DNA of 64,000 bases from Myxocyprinus asiaticus (Eukaryota; Chordata; Actinopteri; Cypriniformes; Catostomidae): NCBI RefSeq assembly GCF_019703515.2, contig NC_059385.1:30794001-30858000 (forward strand), given 5' to 3'. Shown piece after piece: positions 1-11,279 of this stretch. Numbering within the stretch: position 1 is the first letter of the stretch; each line of letters starts with the position of its first letter. The notes under the pieces are model-generated. The model saw only the letters and a program-made list of their open reading frames with translations. It had not been told where the DNA came from and did no database searches. A program made the position numbers and the translations under genes.

Positions 1-1455
1 CATTTGTGAAATGAATGGTCTGAATCCTCGGGCACTTAACCGCACAGCATTCAATGGGAAAGCATACGATTCATGTTTATGTTTATGTTCAGAATGTTTA
101 TGCTGATTTTTTTGTGAGCTCGCTCAAAGCTGCGAGCGGCTGGATCCGCAGGTGTGGGCCTGCACAAAATTCAAGGGTAGGATGAATGGGATGAATCCTC
201 GAGCAGGGACTCATGCAGACTTTAACAGAAAAGCCCATGCTTTCATGGTACGAATGGGTTGAGAACGGCATTTGACGTGAGGGTGTATGGTTGGCTATGT
301 TCCAATGAAATTGATTGATGCGGAGATGCAGGCTTATGGTGAACTGTTTAGGGAAGACCTGAAACAGCCTGATTGTTGTCAGTTGCTAGGTGGGTGATGG
401 TTCATTTGGTTTGAGTGCATAATATGGGTTACGGAGCCATGGAGGCTGAGACGCATGGTCTGAAAGATGTGCTGCGGTTGTGGCACGTGAACAGTGGCAG
501 CGCTTGGACGGCATGTTTGCGCTGTGTGCCGTGTAGTGGGAGTTTGTCGTATGGCCCTAAAGACGCCACAGTTGCGGCACCTGGACAGCACATTTGTGCT
601 GCTTAGGGATGTGTTGAGCCAATAGAAAACATGGTAACATGGTAAACGTAGCATCTGCAGATACCTGAATGTAATAGTTTGCTAGATTAAATGTCGGGAA
701 CATGTGTAAGACAATGTCAGGAAACATGCTTGCGTGTGCATACGAGCGACGTCATTTAAAGTTGGTTTGTCATGAAATTAGAAGGCACCTGAAACTGAGT
801 GTCCAGATGAATACCGTAGACTGATGTTTATTAACTTAAGCATATGGTTTGGAGCTTTGTAGATTCTTCTCCAACGTCCAATGCAAATCATTTAATAAAT
901 CTGTATTAATGGCATGGGGTGACTTGTCTCATTTGACGAGGACTTATGAAATCGTAGGAGTTTGTGCCTGAGAGGTGGATTTAATAGATATTATAAGAGC
1001 ACCGTTTGCAGTAGTGTGGTGAATAAAAGACTTGTTTATATTGATGACTTGTAATAAATTCTACAGAAAAACTGAAATATTGGAGTATAAAGGTGAATCG
1101 TTTGGCGTCGATTTAAACCAGTTACTTTAAACTTGGGTGGAGCAAAAAATTATGACAGACTGTTGAACGCTTTTAAAATCATGCAGCAATTAAGTTGTAT
1201 GGTTAAGCTTGTAAATAAAAGTTTGCAATCCAATGATTCAGGCAAAAGTAGAGAAGATAAAATAAAATAATAGATTGATTTGACCTGCGTGAAGTGTTTG
1301 TCCTGACGGGAGGAGGGAAAGTGATGTTATAGTGAAGAGATGAGTGGAAGTTTGTAGCAGCGCTTGCTTCATGTTAACGGGGTTGCGCGGCAAGGTGAGC
1401 TCGAATGCTGAGAGGTGGGACGAGTTTGCAGAATGATTATGAATGAGTTGGGATG
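1..1455. other. Unassigned left flank, no gene recognised
   Basis: No reading frame here resembles a protein I know, and the longest frames (about 60-90 codons) have no family motif. The first 650 bases are richer in G and C than the AT-rich stretch that follows. A short motif, GAATGG-N-(C/A)TGAATCCTCG, occurs near 11 and again near 183, so part of this may be an old repeat. The boundary with the element on the right is judged from where the recombinase-like reading begins. Confidence 0.4.
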
Positions 1456-1488
1456 CGGCGCGTGATCCGCCTCTGAGTGTGAGCCTAC

Positions 1489-2565
1489 TTGCACAGACGC
1501 TGTGCAAGGTCAGGGAGGACGAGGAGCAGGTTATCCTAGTAGCAACCTACTGGCCCACCCAGATGAGGTTCTCGGATCTCACGCTTCTCGAGACAGCTCC
1601 CCCCTGACAAATTCCCCTGAGGAAGGACCTTCTGGAATCTCCACGTCTGGCGGAAGACCTAAGTGGCCTACCACCCGTGGTGGTAGACACGATCACTCAG
1701 GCTAGGGCTCCCTCTACGAGGCACCTGTATGCCTTGAAGTGGCGTCTGTTCACTAAGTGGTGTTCTTCCCGACGCGAAGACCCCCAGAGATGTGCAGTCG
1801 GATCGGTGCTTTCCTTCCTGCAGGAGAGGCTTGAGAGGCGGCTGTCCCCCTCCACCTTGAAGGTGTATGTAACCGCTATTTTGGCTCATCACGATGCAGT
1901 AGATTGTAAGTACCTGGGGAAGCACAACTTGATCATCAGGTTCCTGAGAGGCGCTAGGAGGTTGAATCCCTCCAGACCACACCTAGTCCCCTCGTGGGAC
2001 CTCTCTGTAGTCCTTCAGGGTCTACAGGGAGCTCCCTTTGAGCCCTTGGAGTCAGCTGAGCATAAGGCACTCTCTTTGAAGACTGCCCTCCTGACTGTGC
2101 TCATTTCCATCAAAAGGGTCTCGCGTGATCCTGAGACCCCGACCAGGCTATGTGCCCAAGGTTCCCATGACCCCTTTTAAGGATCAGGTTGTAAACCTGC
2201 AAGCTCTGCCCCAGGAGGAGCTTTACACATCTATTTGGATCGCACACAGAGCCTTAGAAGCTCCGAGCAGCTCTTTGTCTGCTTTGGTGGACAGCAGAAA
2301 GGAAGCGCTGTCTCCAAACAGAGGATTACCCACTGGGGCATTGATGCCATCGCGATGGCATATCAGGCTCAGGACGTGCCACCCCCTGCGGGGTTACGAG
2401 CCCACTCTACCAGGAGTGTGGCGGCCTCCTGGGCCCTGGCCAGTGGCGCCTCTTTGGCAGACATCTGCAGAGCAGCAGGCTGGGCAACACCCAACACCGT
2501 TTGCGAGGTTCTACAATCTCCGGGATGAGCTGGTCTCGTCCCGTGTATTAGCAGGCACGAGCAGG
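1489..2565 (+). pseudogene. Tyrosine recombinase of DIRS-like element, frameshifted
   Basis: The frame starting near 1677 reads through an APSTRHLYALKWRLF-type core-binding region, which is the start of the recombinase fold in DIRS-like elements. The remaining similarity moves to another frame near 2125, back near 2235 and again near 2500, so at least three frameshifts break it, and a stop lies near 1606. The catalytic part is still visible: an H-S-T-R segment with the second conserved arginine near 2405, and a closing F-Y-N-L segment with the presumed nucleophilic tyrosine near 2513. It cannot make an active enzyme. The opening residues, which read LLAQTLCKVREDEEQ, are the typical linker between the RNase H and recombinase parts. 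Confidence 0.75.
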
Positions 2566-3334
2566 TAAGTTCCGGGACAGCTGGCTGTGTGTACCATTTG
2601 CGCATAGTGCCTTTCCCCTCCCTTGAGGTGAAGACGTGTGCTCTTGACTCCCAGTCATGTTCACAGACTGTGATCCCTGGATGACTTTCCTCCTTAGCCC
2701 TCTGGCAGTTGAGTTTGCGGAGAAACTCGCTTACTGGCCCAGTACGTGCGCTAATGAGCCCCTGTACTGAGGTAGGTGCTCCACATGTTCTGGTTCCCCT
2801 AAGGAGACCCCATGTGATATTTTCCGTAAAATCATTTACCTGTCGGCAAACTACGTCTTCCTTGGGCAGAGGCCCCTCTGCCCCTGGTTGCCATGCTCTG
2901 TAGAAACTCCTCCCCCTTCGGGTAGGACCTACCATGGGACCTCTCCACATGACATACTTCTGACAAGACTCGGTAAGACCATGTGACATATTCCACTCAA
3001 AATAACCCCCCCTCTTTTTGGGTGGGGTGTGGTCTCCGCGGTGTCTTCCCCTTGGGAGGGACACACCCCGACGCAGACACTTATGGCTCCCAGTCAGTTA
3101 ACAAATTCCACTCTTTTTGGGGAAAAAAGAGAGGGAAAGAGGCCTCGGCTGGGCTAGCCTGTCCCTATAGTTGGGGAGTCGACTTGTTCCTGATGGACCG
3201 TTTGATGCTCATAAGAACGTTGGGGGAGGTTACGTGACAGCCTGGTGTGTTGGCTACGAGGAACACAGCGGTCTGCCCGTCACACACCACCAGTTCACGT
3301 AACACAGTTCAGATAGTTGTGGTGTTTTTTATAG
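2566..3334 (+). other. Non-coding 3' part of DIRS copy A
   Basis: This stretch follows the recombinase and precedes the internal complementary region. It has no coding similarity that I recognise. It contains several short CCCCTT and CCCTTGG runs and the phrase CATGTGA three times, all typical of the region downstream of the recombinase in fish DIRS elements. Confidence 0.5.
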
Positions 3335-3446
3335 GGACCCCTAGTGTCACTACATCGACACAACATCGAGTGAGTGACAGATAGGGAACGTCCTGGTTAC
3401 TTTTGTAACCTCCGTTCCCTGATGGAGGGAATGAGACGTTGTGTCC
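3335..3446 (+). repeat. Internal complementary region of DIRS copy A
   Basis: The stretch from about 3391 to 3446 is a near-perfect reverse complement of the element's right tip (about 3665-3720). The preceding part (3335-3385) reads as the reverse complement of the left tip still present in the related copy at about 57940-57985. In DIRS elements this fused copy of both tips is thought to serve as template for completing the ends through a circular intermediate. Confidence 0.75.
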
Positions 3447-3467
3447 CACTTGCCACAACGCTGAACT

Positions 3468-3721
3468 ACCCACTGAAATGGACGGGACCTGGTCTCGGCT
3501 CCTCAGCACAAAACCTGAATGAGTGGTTGCATACCAGCTCCTTTTATACCCGTATGTCTGGGGGAGTGGCATGCAAATTCCACTCGCCAATTCTCATTGG
3601 CCTTTTTTAAAAAAAGCAGAGGTGTTTGGGGCTCCCAAGAGTGACCCCTAGTGTCACTACATCGACACAACGTCTTGTTCCCTCCATCAGGGAACGGAGG
3701 TTACGAAAGTAACCAGGACGT
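3468..3721 (+). repeat. Right inverted terminal repeat of DIRS copy A
   Basis: The repeat holds an inverted TATA-like box (TTTATACC near 3543), the conserved GTGTCACTACATCGACACAA block near 3650, and a terminal hairpin-prone motif near 3680-3700. The matching left repeat has been lost with the 5' half. The same repeat occurs in both orientations at 57949-58108 and 58972-59207. Confidence 0.7.
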
Positions 3722-4507
3722 TTTCCTTTATTCATTTCTGAAGAATACTGTTAACTAGCCATTTAGGGCATGAATGATTTATGTAAATGAAGAGAGGATG
3801 ATATGAGTCAAATGCTGCTGTACTGCTTTCATTCTTGGAAGACTCACAGATTAATAACTTTCTAGAATGACAGAATGTCTTTATAATGAATGTCATGAAG
3901 GTGTGTGCTCAGTATCTGATTTTGAAGTCATGTAACTGTCTTTTACAGTTCACATATTACGAGCAGTCTGCCTGGAGTAATCTGATGTTGAGTGTTAACA
4001 GCAGTGTTAAATTATACATGTTACATTTTAAAATGCAAAATTACACCCAAAATTTTGTGTTACATGTCTTTTTTGTGCCCATTATAGTATCAACTTGTTT
4101 GCTTAGCTACATGCTAATGTCAGGATCAACTGTAAACAGTCTTTTGAGTGGTCAGTATGAGGAGCACTTATTCACGTGACACATTTGAGTGTCTGCTTAT
4201 GAACTTGGTGCCTATGAATTATGTTTCAGATTAGTTTCTTACTAGTTTTTCTTTCAATCAGGATGTTGTTCAAGTAGAAAGCTTCTGATGCAGGCAGTAG
4301 ATGTTGAGTCAACTCACTTACGTTTTGAGACAGAGACACCATGTTCCCTATGAACTTGTTAATCTCAGCATGCTCATTGGGACTTTATAAAACACATAAT
4401 CATAGAATACAGCACAGTGGTAACCGCACACTGTTTCAGCAGTCTTTGTTCTGTAAGTAATTTCCCCATACATTTTCTCCTTAGAGATTAAATTAATAAT
4501 TAAATCG
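3722..4507. other. No gene or recognised repeat
   Basis: AT-rich sequence between the DIRS copy and the AAT microsatellite. A 97-codon open frame at 3886-4179 has no recognisable motif and is probably chance. Confidence 0.5.

Positions 4508-4550
<43 letters not shown>
4508..4550. repeat. (AAT)n microsatellite
   Basis: About 14 uninterrupted AAT/ATA units are read directly. Confidence 0.95.
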
Positions 4551-4551
<1 letters not shown>

Positions 4552-4959
4552 GTAATATATAGATTTCTCTGAGATGAATTACAACATTACAACATTTTAT
4601 TCAAAGCATTAAAAGTATATGAAAATTTGGAAAATACAAAAAAGAATTTGTACTTAAATTCTTTTATGGGTGACTTAACTACTCATCCCATGAAGCATTG
4701 TGAATGAAGTAATCCAATAATAAACAATGTTACAATATAAAAATACTGATTTATAAAATGAATTATATTTTACATTTACTGCAAAATATAAAAATATGTA
4801 CAAATATGTAAGTTATTTGAGAGTGTAGGGAGACTGACTGTTACTCTTTTGGTGATTTTCTCATTTCCATTATAACAGTGCGTTCTGCGATTGGTGGATC
4901 ACTCTTGAGAATTATGGGTAATTTAGTTCTTCACAAGGAATTTGGCAATTACATTTTAT

Positions 4960-4965
<6 letters not shown>
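4551..4965. other. AT-rich spacer, nothing recognised
   Basis: I see no gene or element here. It leads into the TA array. Confidence 0.5.

Positions 4966-5032
<67 letters not shown>
4966..5032. repeat. (TA)n microsatellite, left of Tc1 element
   Basis: An uninterrupted TA run of about 33 units ends a few bases before the inverted repeat of the Tc1 element. A second TA array sits at the element's other end. Confidence 0.95.
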
Positions 5033-5035
<3 letters not shown>

Positions 5036-5036
<1 letters not shown>

Positions 5037-6264
5037 CTGGCGGCCAAAAGTTTGGAATAATGTACAGATTTTGCTCTTATGGAAAGAAATTGGTACTTTT
5101 ATTCACCAAAGTGACATTCAACTGATCACAATGTATAGTTAGGACATTAATAACATGAAAAAATTACTATTAAAATTTGAAAAAAAAATTCAGAACTTCT
5201 TAAACTACTTTAAAGAGTTCTCATCAAAAAATCCTCACGTGCATCAATGACAGCTTTGTATATCCTTGGGATTCTAGCTGTCAGTTTGTCAAGATACTCA
5301 GGTGACATTTCACCCCACACTTCCTGTAGCACTTGCCATAGATGTGGCTGTCTTGTCGGGCACTTCTCATGCACCTTACAGTCTAGCTGATCCCACAAAA
5401 TCTCAATGGAGTTAAGATCCATAACACTCTTTTCCAATTATCTGTTGTCCAACGTCTGTGTTTCTTTGCCCACTCTAACCTTTTCTTTTTGTTTTTCTGT
5501 TTCAAAAGTGGCTTTTTCTTTGCAATTCTTCTCATAAGGCCTGCACCCCTGAGTCTTCTCTTTACTGTTGTACATGAAACTGGTGTTGAGCGGGTAGAAT
5601 TCAATGAAGCTGTCAGCTGAGGACATGTGAGGCGTCTATTTCTCAAACTTGAGTCTCTGATGTACTTATCCTCTTGTTTAGTTGTACATCTGGTCTTCCA
5701 CATCTCTTTTTGTCCTTGTTAGAGCCAGTTGTCCTTTGTCTTTGAAGACTGTAGTGTATACCTTTGTATGAAATTTTCAGTTTTTTGGCAATTTCAAGCA
5801 TTGTATAGCCTTCATTCCTCAAAACAATGATTGATTGATGAGTTTCTAGAGAAAGCTCTTACTTTTTTTTGCCATTTTTGACCTAATATTGCTCTTAAGA
5901 CATGCCAGTCTATTGCATACTGGGGCAACTCAAAAACAAACATAAAGACAATGTTAAGCTTCATTTAACGAACCAAATTGCTTTCAGTGGTGTTTGGTAT
6001 AATGGCAAGTGATTTTCTAGTACCAAATTAGCAATTTATCATGATTACTCAAGGATAAGGTGTTGGAGTGATGGCTGCTGGAAATGAGGCCTGTCTAGAT
6101 TTGATAAAAAATGACTTTTTTCAAATAGTGATGGTGCTGTTTTTTACATCAGTAATGTCCTGACTATACTTTGTAATCAGTTGAATACAACTTTGGTGAA
6201 TTAAAGTACCAATTTCCTTCCAAAACAGCGAAATCTGTACATTATTCCAAACTTTTGGCTGCCA

Positions 6265-6268
<4 letters not shown>
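5036..6268 (-). mobile_element. Tc1/mariner element with deleted transposase core
   Basis: Long inverted terminal repeats of about 140 bases bound the element (about 5036-5180 and 6120-6268), both beginning with a CTGGC(A/G)GCCAAAAGTTTGG motif. Between them, on the minus strand, lies a decayed Tc1 transposase. At about 1.2 kb it is shorter than an intact Tc1 element (about 1.6 kb), because the catalytic middle of the gene is missing. TA arrays touch both ends, consistent with the TA target preference of the family. Confidence 0.85.
5210..5875 (-). pseudogene. Tc1-type transposase remnant
   Basis: The start codon region is near 5875 (Met-Ala-Lys-Lys). Helix-turn-helix DNA-binding residues follow, and then the segment KQEDKYIRDSSLRNRRLTCP, which is characteristic of fish Tc1 transposases. 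After a K-R-V-L-W segment near 5430 the frame breaks. The next recognisable part is the C-terminal D-L-N-S-I-E-I-L-W segment, which carries the last acidic catalytic residue. The first two aspartates of the DDE triad and about 120 residues between are gone, so it cannot be active. At least two frameshifts and a stop are present. Confidence 0.8.

Positions 6269-6340
<72 letters not shown>
6269..6340. repeat. (GT)n(TA)n microsatellite, right of Tc1 element
   Basis: A short GT run passes directly into about 28 TA units, immediately outside the right terminal repeat of the Tc1 element. Confidence 0.95.
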
Positions 6341-6578
6341 CTTCTACAGAAACATATACCACTACTTACCAATCTTGGAGCTTATGGTAGCTCTGTCATG
6401 AAAGGTTTAAATGTTATTGTTAAAAATCAGTGTCTCTATGGAGAAAATGAATAGAATTTTACATCTAGAGCTCTACTCTGCTCTAATTATGGAAGCTAGA
6501 TTACACTTCAGAATAAAAAAAAAATTTAAAAAGGTAATTCTGAATTTGTGTCTCACAATTTGCAATTGTGACTTTGTG

Positions 6579-7373
6579 GACTCTATTTTCATGACAGAGC
6601 TAGGCGCAGCGTTACACGCAACAACCGGGCGCTACATCTTATTCAATACTTGTGAGAGTGCTAATTCTAAGCACAATTTTGTACCAGCTCCCAAGTGGGC
6701 GTGGGTGCTTGCGCTATCTGTGGGTGTACGTGCGCAAACTATGGGCGTATTATATGTTAATGAATTGACGCAAAGTACTATTTGTCATTTGGTCATTTCA
6801 CTAAGACGTCTGTTAACCATGTCTATAAAGTCTAAACTCAGTTCCTACATTTGCAGTTTGGAGATTCCACCAACAGGTGGTAATAAAGTTAATGTCCAAA
6901 CTCTGAAAATACAGTGGAACAATTATACTTGCATTATCTATAATCTAATGGAAGCTACATTGAATTAGTCCTTTAAGGAGTGTCACTGTCATCTAAATGC
7001 AACTAGCTTTCAACAAAGACACAGTTAATGCGCAAAAGAACGTAAGTCCATATTTTAATTCTTCTAATTAATTACATACAGTCCATTTACACTACCAACT
7101 TCTTAGGAATGCTATCAATGCTTGAAAGGGAATGGAATATATAATAGGACGAAGACAGTGGGTGCAATAATTGGAGAACCTCAGAATTAAATTGCACTTG
7201 ACCCAGCCCATTAGCCCTTGCGCACGTGATTTCACAAAACCCACTTAACGCCTAGACTTAGCGCGTGCTTGCATAAAAATATCAAAACTTCATGGCCATA
7301 CCCACAATTTTGCACATATAAAATATTGCATAGTGCTGCACTTAAGATGTAGCGCTCTCAAAACAGGGCCCTA
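6579..7373. mobile_element. Non-autonomous DNA transposon, copy 1 of a pair
   Basis: The ends are inverted: GACTCTATTTTCATGA on the left, and on the right AAAACAGGGCCCT, which reads AGGGCCCTGTTTT on the other strand. The body is dense in GCGC, GCGCA and TTGCGC words, unlike its AT-rich surroundings. Two long stretches match the element at 11280-12516 in reverse orientation: the block around TGGTAATAAAGTTAATGT near 6879, and the block around AATTAATTACATACAGTCCA near 7067. It has no coding capacity. The superfamily is uncertain (hAT- or Harbinger-like). Confidence 0.65.
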
Positions 7374-10300
7374 AATCGTTTATATCTTCATATAAACTCA
7401 AAACGTGTGAATTAATGTCACAATTCCAAATTATAAAGCAACAATTGTGATAAATTCGGAATTATCAGATATAAAGTCTCAATTCTAAGAAATTAAGTCA
7501 CAATTCCTTGCAATTATGAGAAATAAATACATTACTGCAAGATTTGAAGTCACAATTGTAAGATATAAAGTTAGAATTAACTTTAACAAACGTTTTTTTT
7601 TTTTTTTTTCTTTATTGTGGTGGGATCAAGGTACCATATCTAAAATATGACACTTTTTCAGGGTTCTGGGGCCACTGTTTCCTAAACCAACTAATATGAT
7701 AACTCTTACAAACCTGTGGCAATTTCAGAAATCTTCAGAGGGTGTCAGCCTTTAGTTCTGAGTGAGGAAAGCCAGATTTGGTGAAGGTTAAACTTGCTGT
7801 TCATGCAGTCTGTGAAGCATGGTAGACAGGTCAGCATATCTCATTAATGTCTGGAGAGAGTAGCTCAAGACACAGGCAGAGTTAGTGCTGCCCAGATATG
7901 TGTGAAGAATGATAGTTTGGATAGGGATGGAAATGGAAAGAGGTAGTAGTGTTCTGATAATGGAAAATGAGTCAGAGAAAGAACCATAGCTTAGGCACAG
8001 GAGGGTAGGCACATTGGAAAAAATTCTGTTTATTAGACTAAGTATACCATACAAAGAAAAAATAAATAAATTAAAGCCAATGTGACAGCATTGCTGTTGG
8101 CAGTTCATTCTGGAGAGAGTTTGTGAGAGGAAGTATGAGATGATACAGAAGGAGAATGTTATAATCATTAAAAAAGTAAACAAAAAGTGTTCCAAAGTGG
8201 AACAATTAAAAATAACACTTAAGGATTACAAAAATACATCAGAATCTCAATTAAGAAGCACAGCAGTAATTTCATGGCAAATCTGACAGGAGTTGCATCA
8301 CCAAGTGAAAGTCCAGAGAAGAATTTGCACTATTTGGCAGTTTGAGGCTGAGAAATCCTGATAGACAACATTAACATTGGCATTATTCTGGAGCTCAATT
8401 GTAATTTTGTAATTTTGTGTAAACAAAATCAGTTTGTCAATGTGAGACCCCATGAAATCAAACTGAAGTTTTGTGTCTAGTTTATGTCTGTAATATTTGA
8501 GGCCAATTAGTATCCTGAAAGCTGACAATAAAACATTTTAGCAGAAATACACATTTTAACATTAAGAGACTTTATATGCCTGGATAATCGACCAAAAATA
8601 TTGATGACATCGTCTTGCGCTCAGGAGCACATTCAACTTTTAGCTTTACAAAAGGGACAAGCCCTTTGATATGTCAACTTCCTGTTTCAGTAGGAAATAC
8701 ATAAACACAGGAAAGGAAACTGTGCTTGTCAACCTATTTCATGGGGTCTTTAAGCCTGAAAAGGTGAATTGCAATTTTGGCACTTGTTACAGAATCTCCA
8801 AGGCTGCAAATGTAGCTCATGCTGGATACACAAATTTTCTTTAATTCATCCTCATAGCTGAATTTTCAGGATCACTCTGTTCATTGTTTGGTACAACATT
8901 AGCATAGCATTGCCTGTATCCAAATGAAAGCTACAAGAACACTCTTTTTAAGAATAAAATATAGTTTAAAAAACAGTTCTTTATAACATCTCTAAAATGA
9001 ATGTCATTGGCCATGTACATTTTACACATTAATTGATTTTGCATATTTAACTTTAATTATTTTGGCAACTCAATCTGGATTTCTTGTCAAAACTTTTTTT
9101 AGGGGGGTACAGTTGTAGAATTGTGTCTTCACCACTTTAATGCTACATACAAATTGTAATCTTAAACTTAAATTATTTTATTTTATTTAGTTGTGTTGTT
9201 AAAAAAAGAATATAAACATTTTGTACAGGCATAATCATACCCCACACATATTTTTGGAGATTTTTTTTTATTTATCTAGTTATCCAGATTTTCCCTTTAC
9301 CAAGACTGAGTAAAACGTACATGCCTGGGAGAAAACAGGCCAACTTCTTCCACAATGTATTAATGAATTAATTTAATCCCTTCTTCATTGTGAATGTGAG
9401 TAGTGGGAGTAAGTTGGCTTTTAATTTTCCCATCTGAGCATCATTTTACACAAACATGATGCAATACGGCACAGGTTTTTCTTCTAACATGGCAAGACTG
9501 AGGGATAAGTAAAGACAGACAGCAAGGCAGCTGGTATTATTGAAAAAAAAAACAAATAAATACTTTGTTGTGTTAATGTCTTTATGGTATCTATGTGTGA
9601 ATGTGCAACCAATGTGTATATAATACATTTCAGATTTCAACCCCTATAGAAATAAATAAGGATTAACACTCATTTTGAGTGTGACATATGCACATTGTTT
9701 ATCTACAAGCATATTATAATTTATGTGCAACTGTAATCCGTAATAATGACTTCTTGCTTGATACTGTATAAAAAGCAGTAGTGGGCCATTCTTAACATTT
9801 GTTTAGTGGACCATGGTAATATTTCTATGAATACAGATTTCACAATTTTTTTAGTATATTTGATATATTGTGATCTCTCTCACAAAGTACTAGACTTGTT
9901 ATTTTATATCAAAGTTAAAGGTGATGTGGGTAATGTTTTCGATGTTATGTATATGCAGAAACAACTATAAATTGTTGATGGCAGACACCATTTTTGCAAT
10001 TCTGTTTGGTAATACTAGTGGCACAGAAACTGCACACTTCACTTTTAAGTATATGTCTAGACTATTTAAATGTCTAGATTTTAAAAATGTACAGTATGCT
10101 TTGAATTGGAGTATCAATTAAAGTTTTTGTTTTTTTATTTAAATATTTGTATGCTGGTGAGAGCTTCTGTAAATTTCTGTACTCTTTCACATAAATGGCA
10201 AATAGATCCCAATATATTTAGCACCTTATTTACTTAAATAGTGCATATAATCTAGGCCCTGTCAATGCCAAACCAGCACTTTTATTCTTATATTCTCTTA

Positions 10301-10746
10301 GAAATGTATTTCCACAAATGGCAGCATCAATCATATCTACTAACCAACAGGTTTGAAAATATTTGCTTATTTACCAACTACTAACACTCTCTTTGAACCT
10401 GCGACTGATAGATTCAACTGGTCTGATAGCAGGTGAACCTCTTAAGTCGGTTTAAAATGCAATGTCCTATTATCTTGTCTTTTGTATGGGTAAAAATTTG
10501 ATCCTTAATCCAACCTGACAAAAACTGGCACTCAAAATGGCTAAATTCTACCATATATTAAGATACAGAGGCACAAAAAGGCAAATGTCTTCAATAAGGT
10601 CAGTCTGTGTAATAAATTGAGCAAATGTACATTGCGTTATCTCCTTTCTCATTGGGAAATATAAATCTATTTCTATAAATAGAAAAATCTTGGACAACCA
10701 AATGTAATGAGTGGTTTAAAGGTTTCGGTAAGGCTACAGGAAAATA
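7374..10746. other. AT-rich intergenic stretch without recognised gene
   Basis: Apart from a weak open frame at 7788-8528, described separately, I see no exon, RNA gene or classifiable repeat. There is an 18-base T run near 7592 and several words such as CACAATT repeated near 7420-7560, perhaps a degenerate simple repeat. Confidence 0.45.
7788..8528 (-). other. Unrecognised open frame, interrupted by three stops
   Basis: One minus-strand frame is open at 8298-8528 and again at 7788-8195, with three stops in the 100 bases between. The second part (135 codons) has several hydrophobic stretches that could span membranes and many serines and cysteines. I do not recognise a family, and no splice-site pattern supports exons. 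It could be the remains of a membrane-protein gene, or a chance frame in AT-rich DNA. Confidence 0.15.
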
Positions 10747-10944
10747 TACATTACATGGCCAAAAGTATGTGACACAACACCCATATGTGCTTGTTGAACA
10801 GTTCATTTAAAACCATAAGCATTAATCCGTTGTCCCATGTCATTGTATGCAGTAGCATTAAGATTTGTCTTCAATGGAATTAATGGAATTGTAAAACCTG
10901 TTAATTACAAGTGGGTGTCCACATACTTTTGGCCATGTAGTGTA
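10747..10944. mobile_element. Short Tc1-type MITE (about 200 bp)
   Basis: The inverted ends TACA(T/C)TACATGGCCAAAAGTATGT and its complement GTGTCCACATACTTTTGGCC close a 198-base unit without coding sequence. This terminal motif is common in fish short mariner/Tc1-type elements. Confidence 0.75.
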
Positions 10945-11279
10945 ATTATTGCCAAACATCTTTACGTTGTATGAATCTACTCTGTGTTTTAATATTGTGT
11001 GAAATATCAAATGATATAGACATATTTATAAACAATATTTAAAACTGATGCTACATCACTATATGAAGCGCAATGAAATGATCTAATCTTTGTCATATGG
11101 GACACTTAGGTTTAAGACTGTCCTTGTTGTAAATTTACATATTATTTGCTCACTTTTTCCCCTCACTTCTTTTGTATATTACATTTAAAAGGATAATTAA
11201 AGGTGCACTCAGTTGTTTTTCCTTATTAAAAAGCTTTTACCCCTAAAGAAATGAATAGTTTTGAAAAATGTTTACATGT
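10945..11279. other. Spacer, nothing recognised
   Basis: AT-rich sequence between two short transposons. Confidence 0.5.

Larger units (their letters stand above)
1456..3721 (+). mobile_element. DIRS-like retrotransposon, 5'-truncated (copy A)
   Basis: Reading left to right there is a decayed tyrosine recombinase (to about 2565), a non-coding stretch, an internal complementary region (3335-3446) and a right inverted terminal repeat ending at 3721. That order is the 3' half of DIRS-group retrotransposons, which integrate with a tyrosine recombinase instead of a DDE integrase. Reverse transcriptase and RNase H are missing, so the left end is truncated, near 1456. The terminal motif around CCATCAGGGAACGGAGG also occurs in the element at 57935-59207, so the two belong to one family. 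Confidence 0.75.

Noticed and set aside
4942..5142. 66-codon frame rich in Tyr-Ile repeats
   Set aside because: It is the translation of a TA microsatellite and the Tc1 terminal repeat.
6121..6372. 83-codon minus-strand frame
   Set aside because: Translation of the Tc1 inverted repeat and the adjoining GT/TA array.
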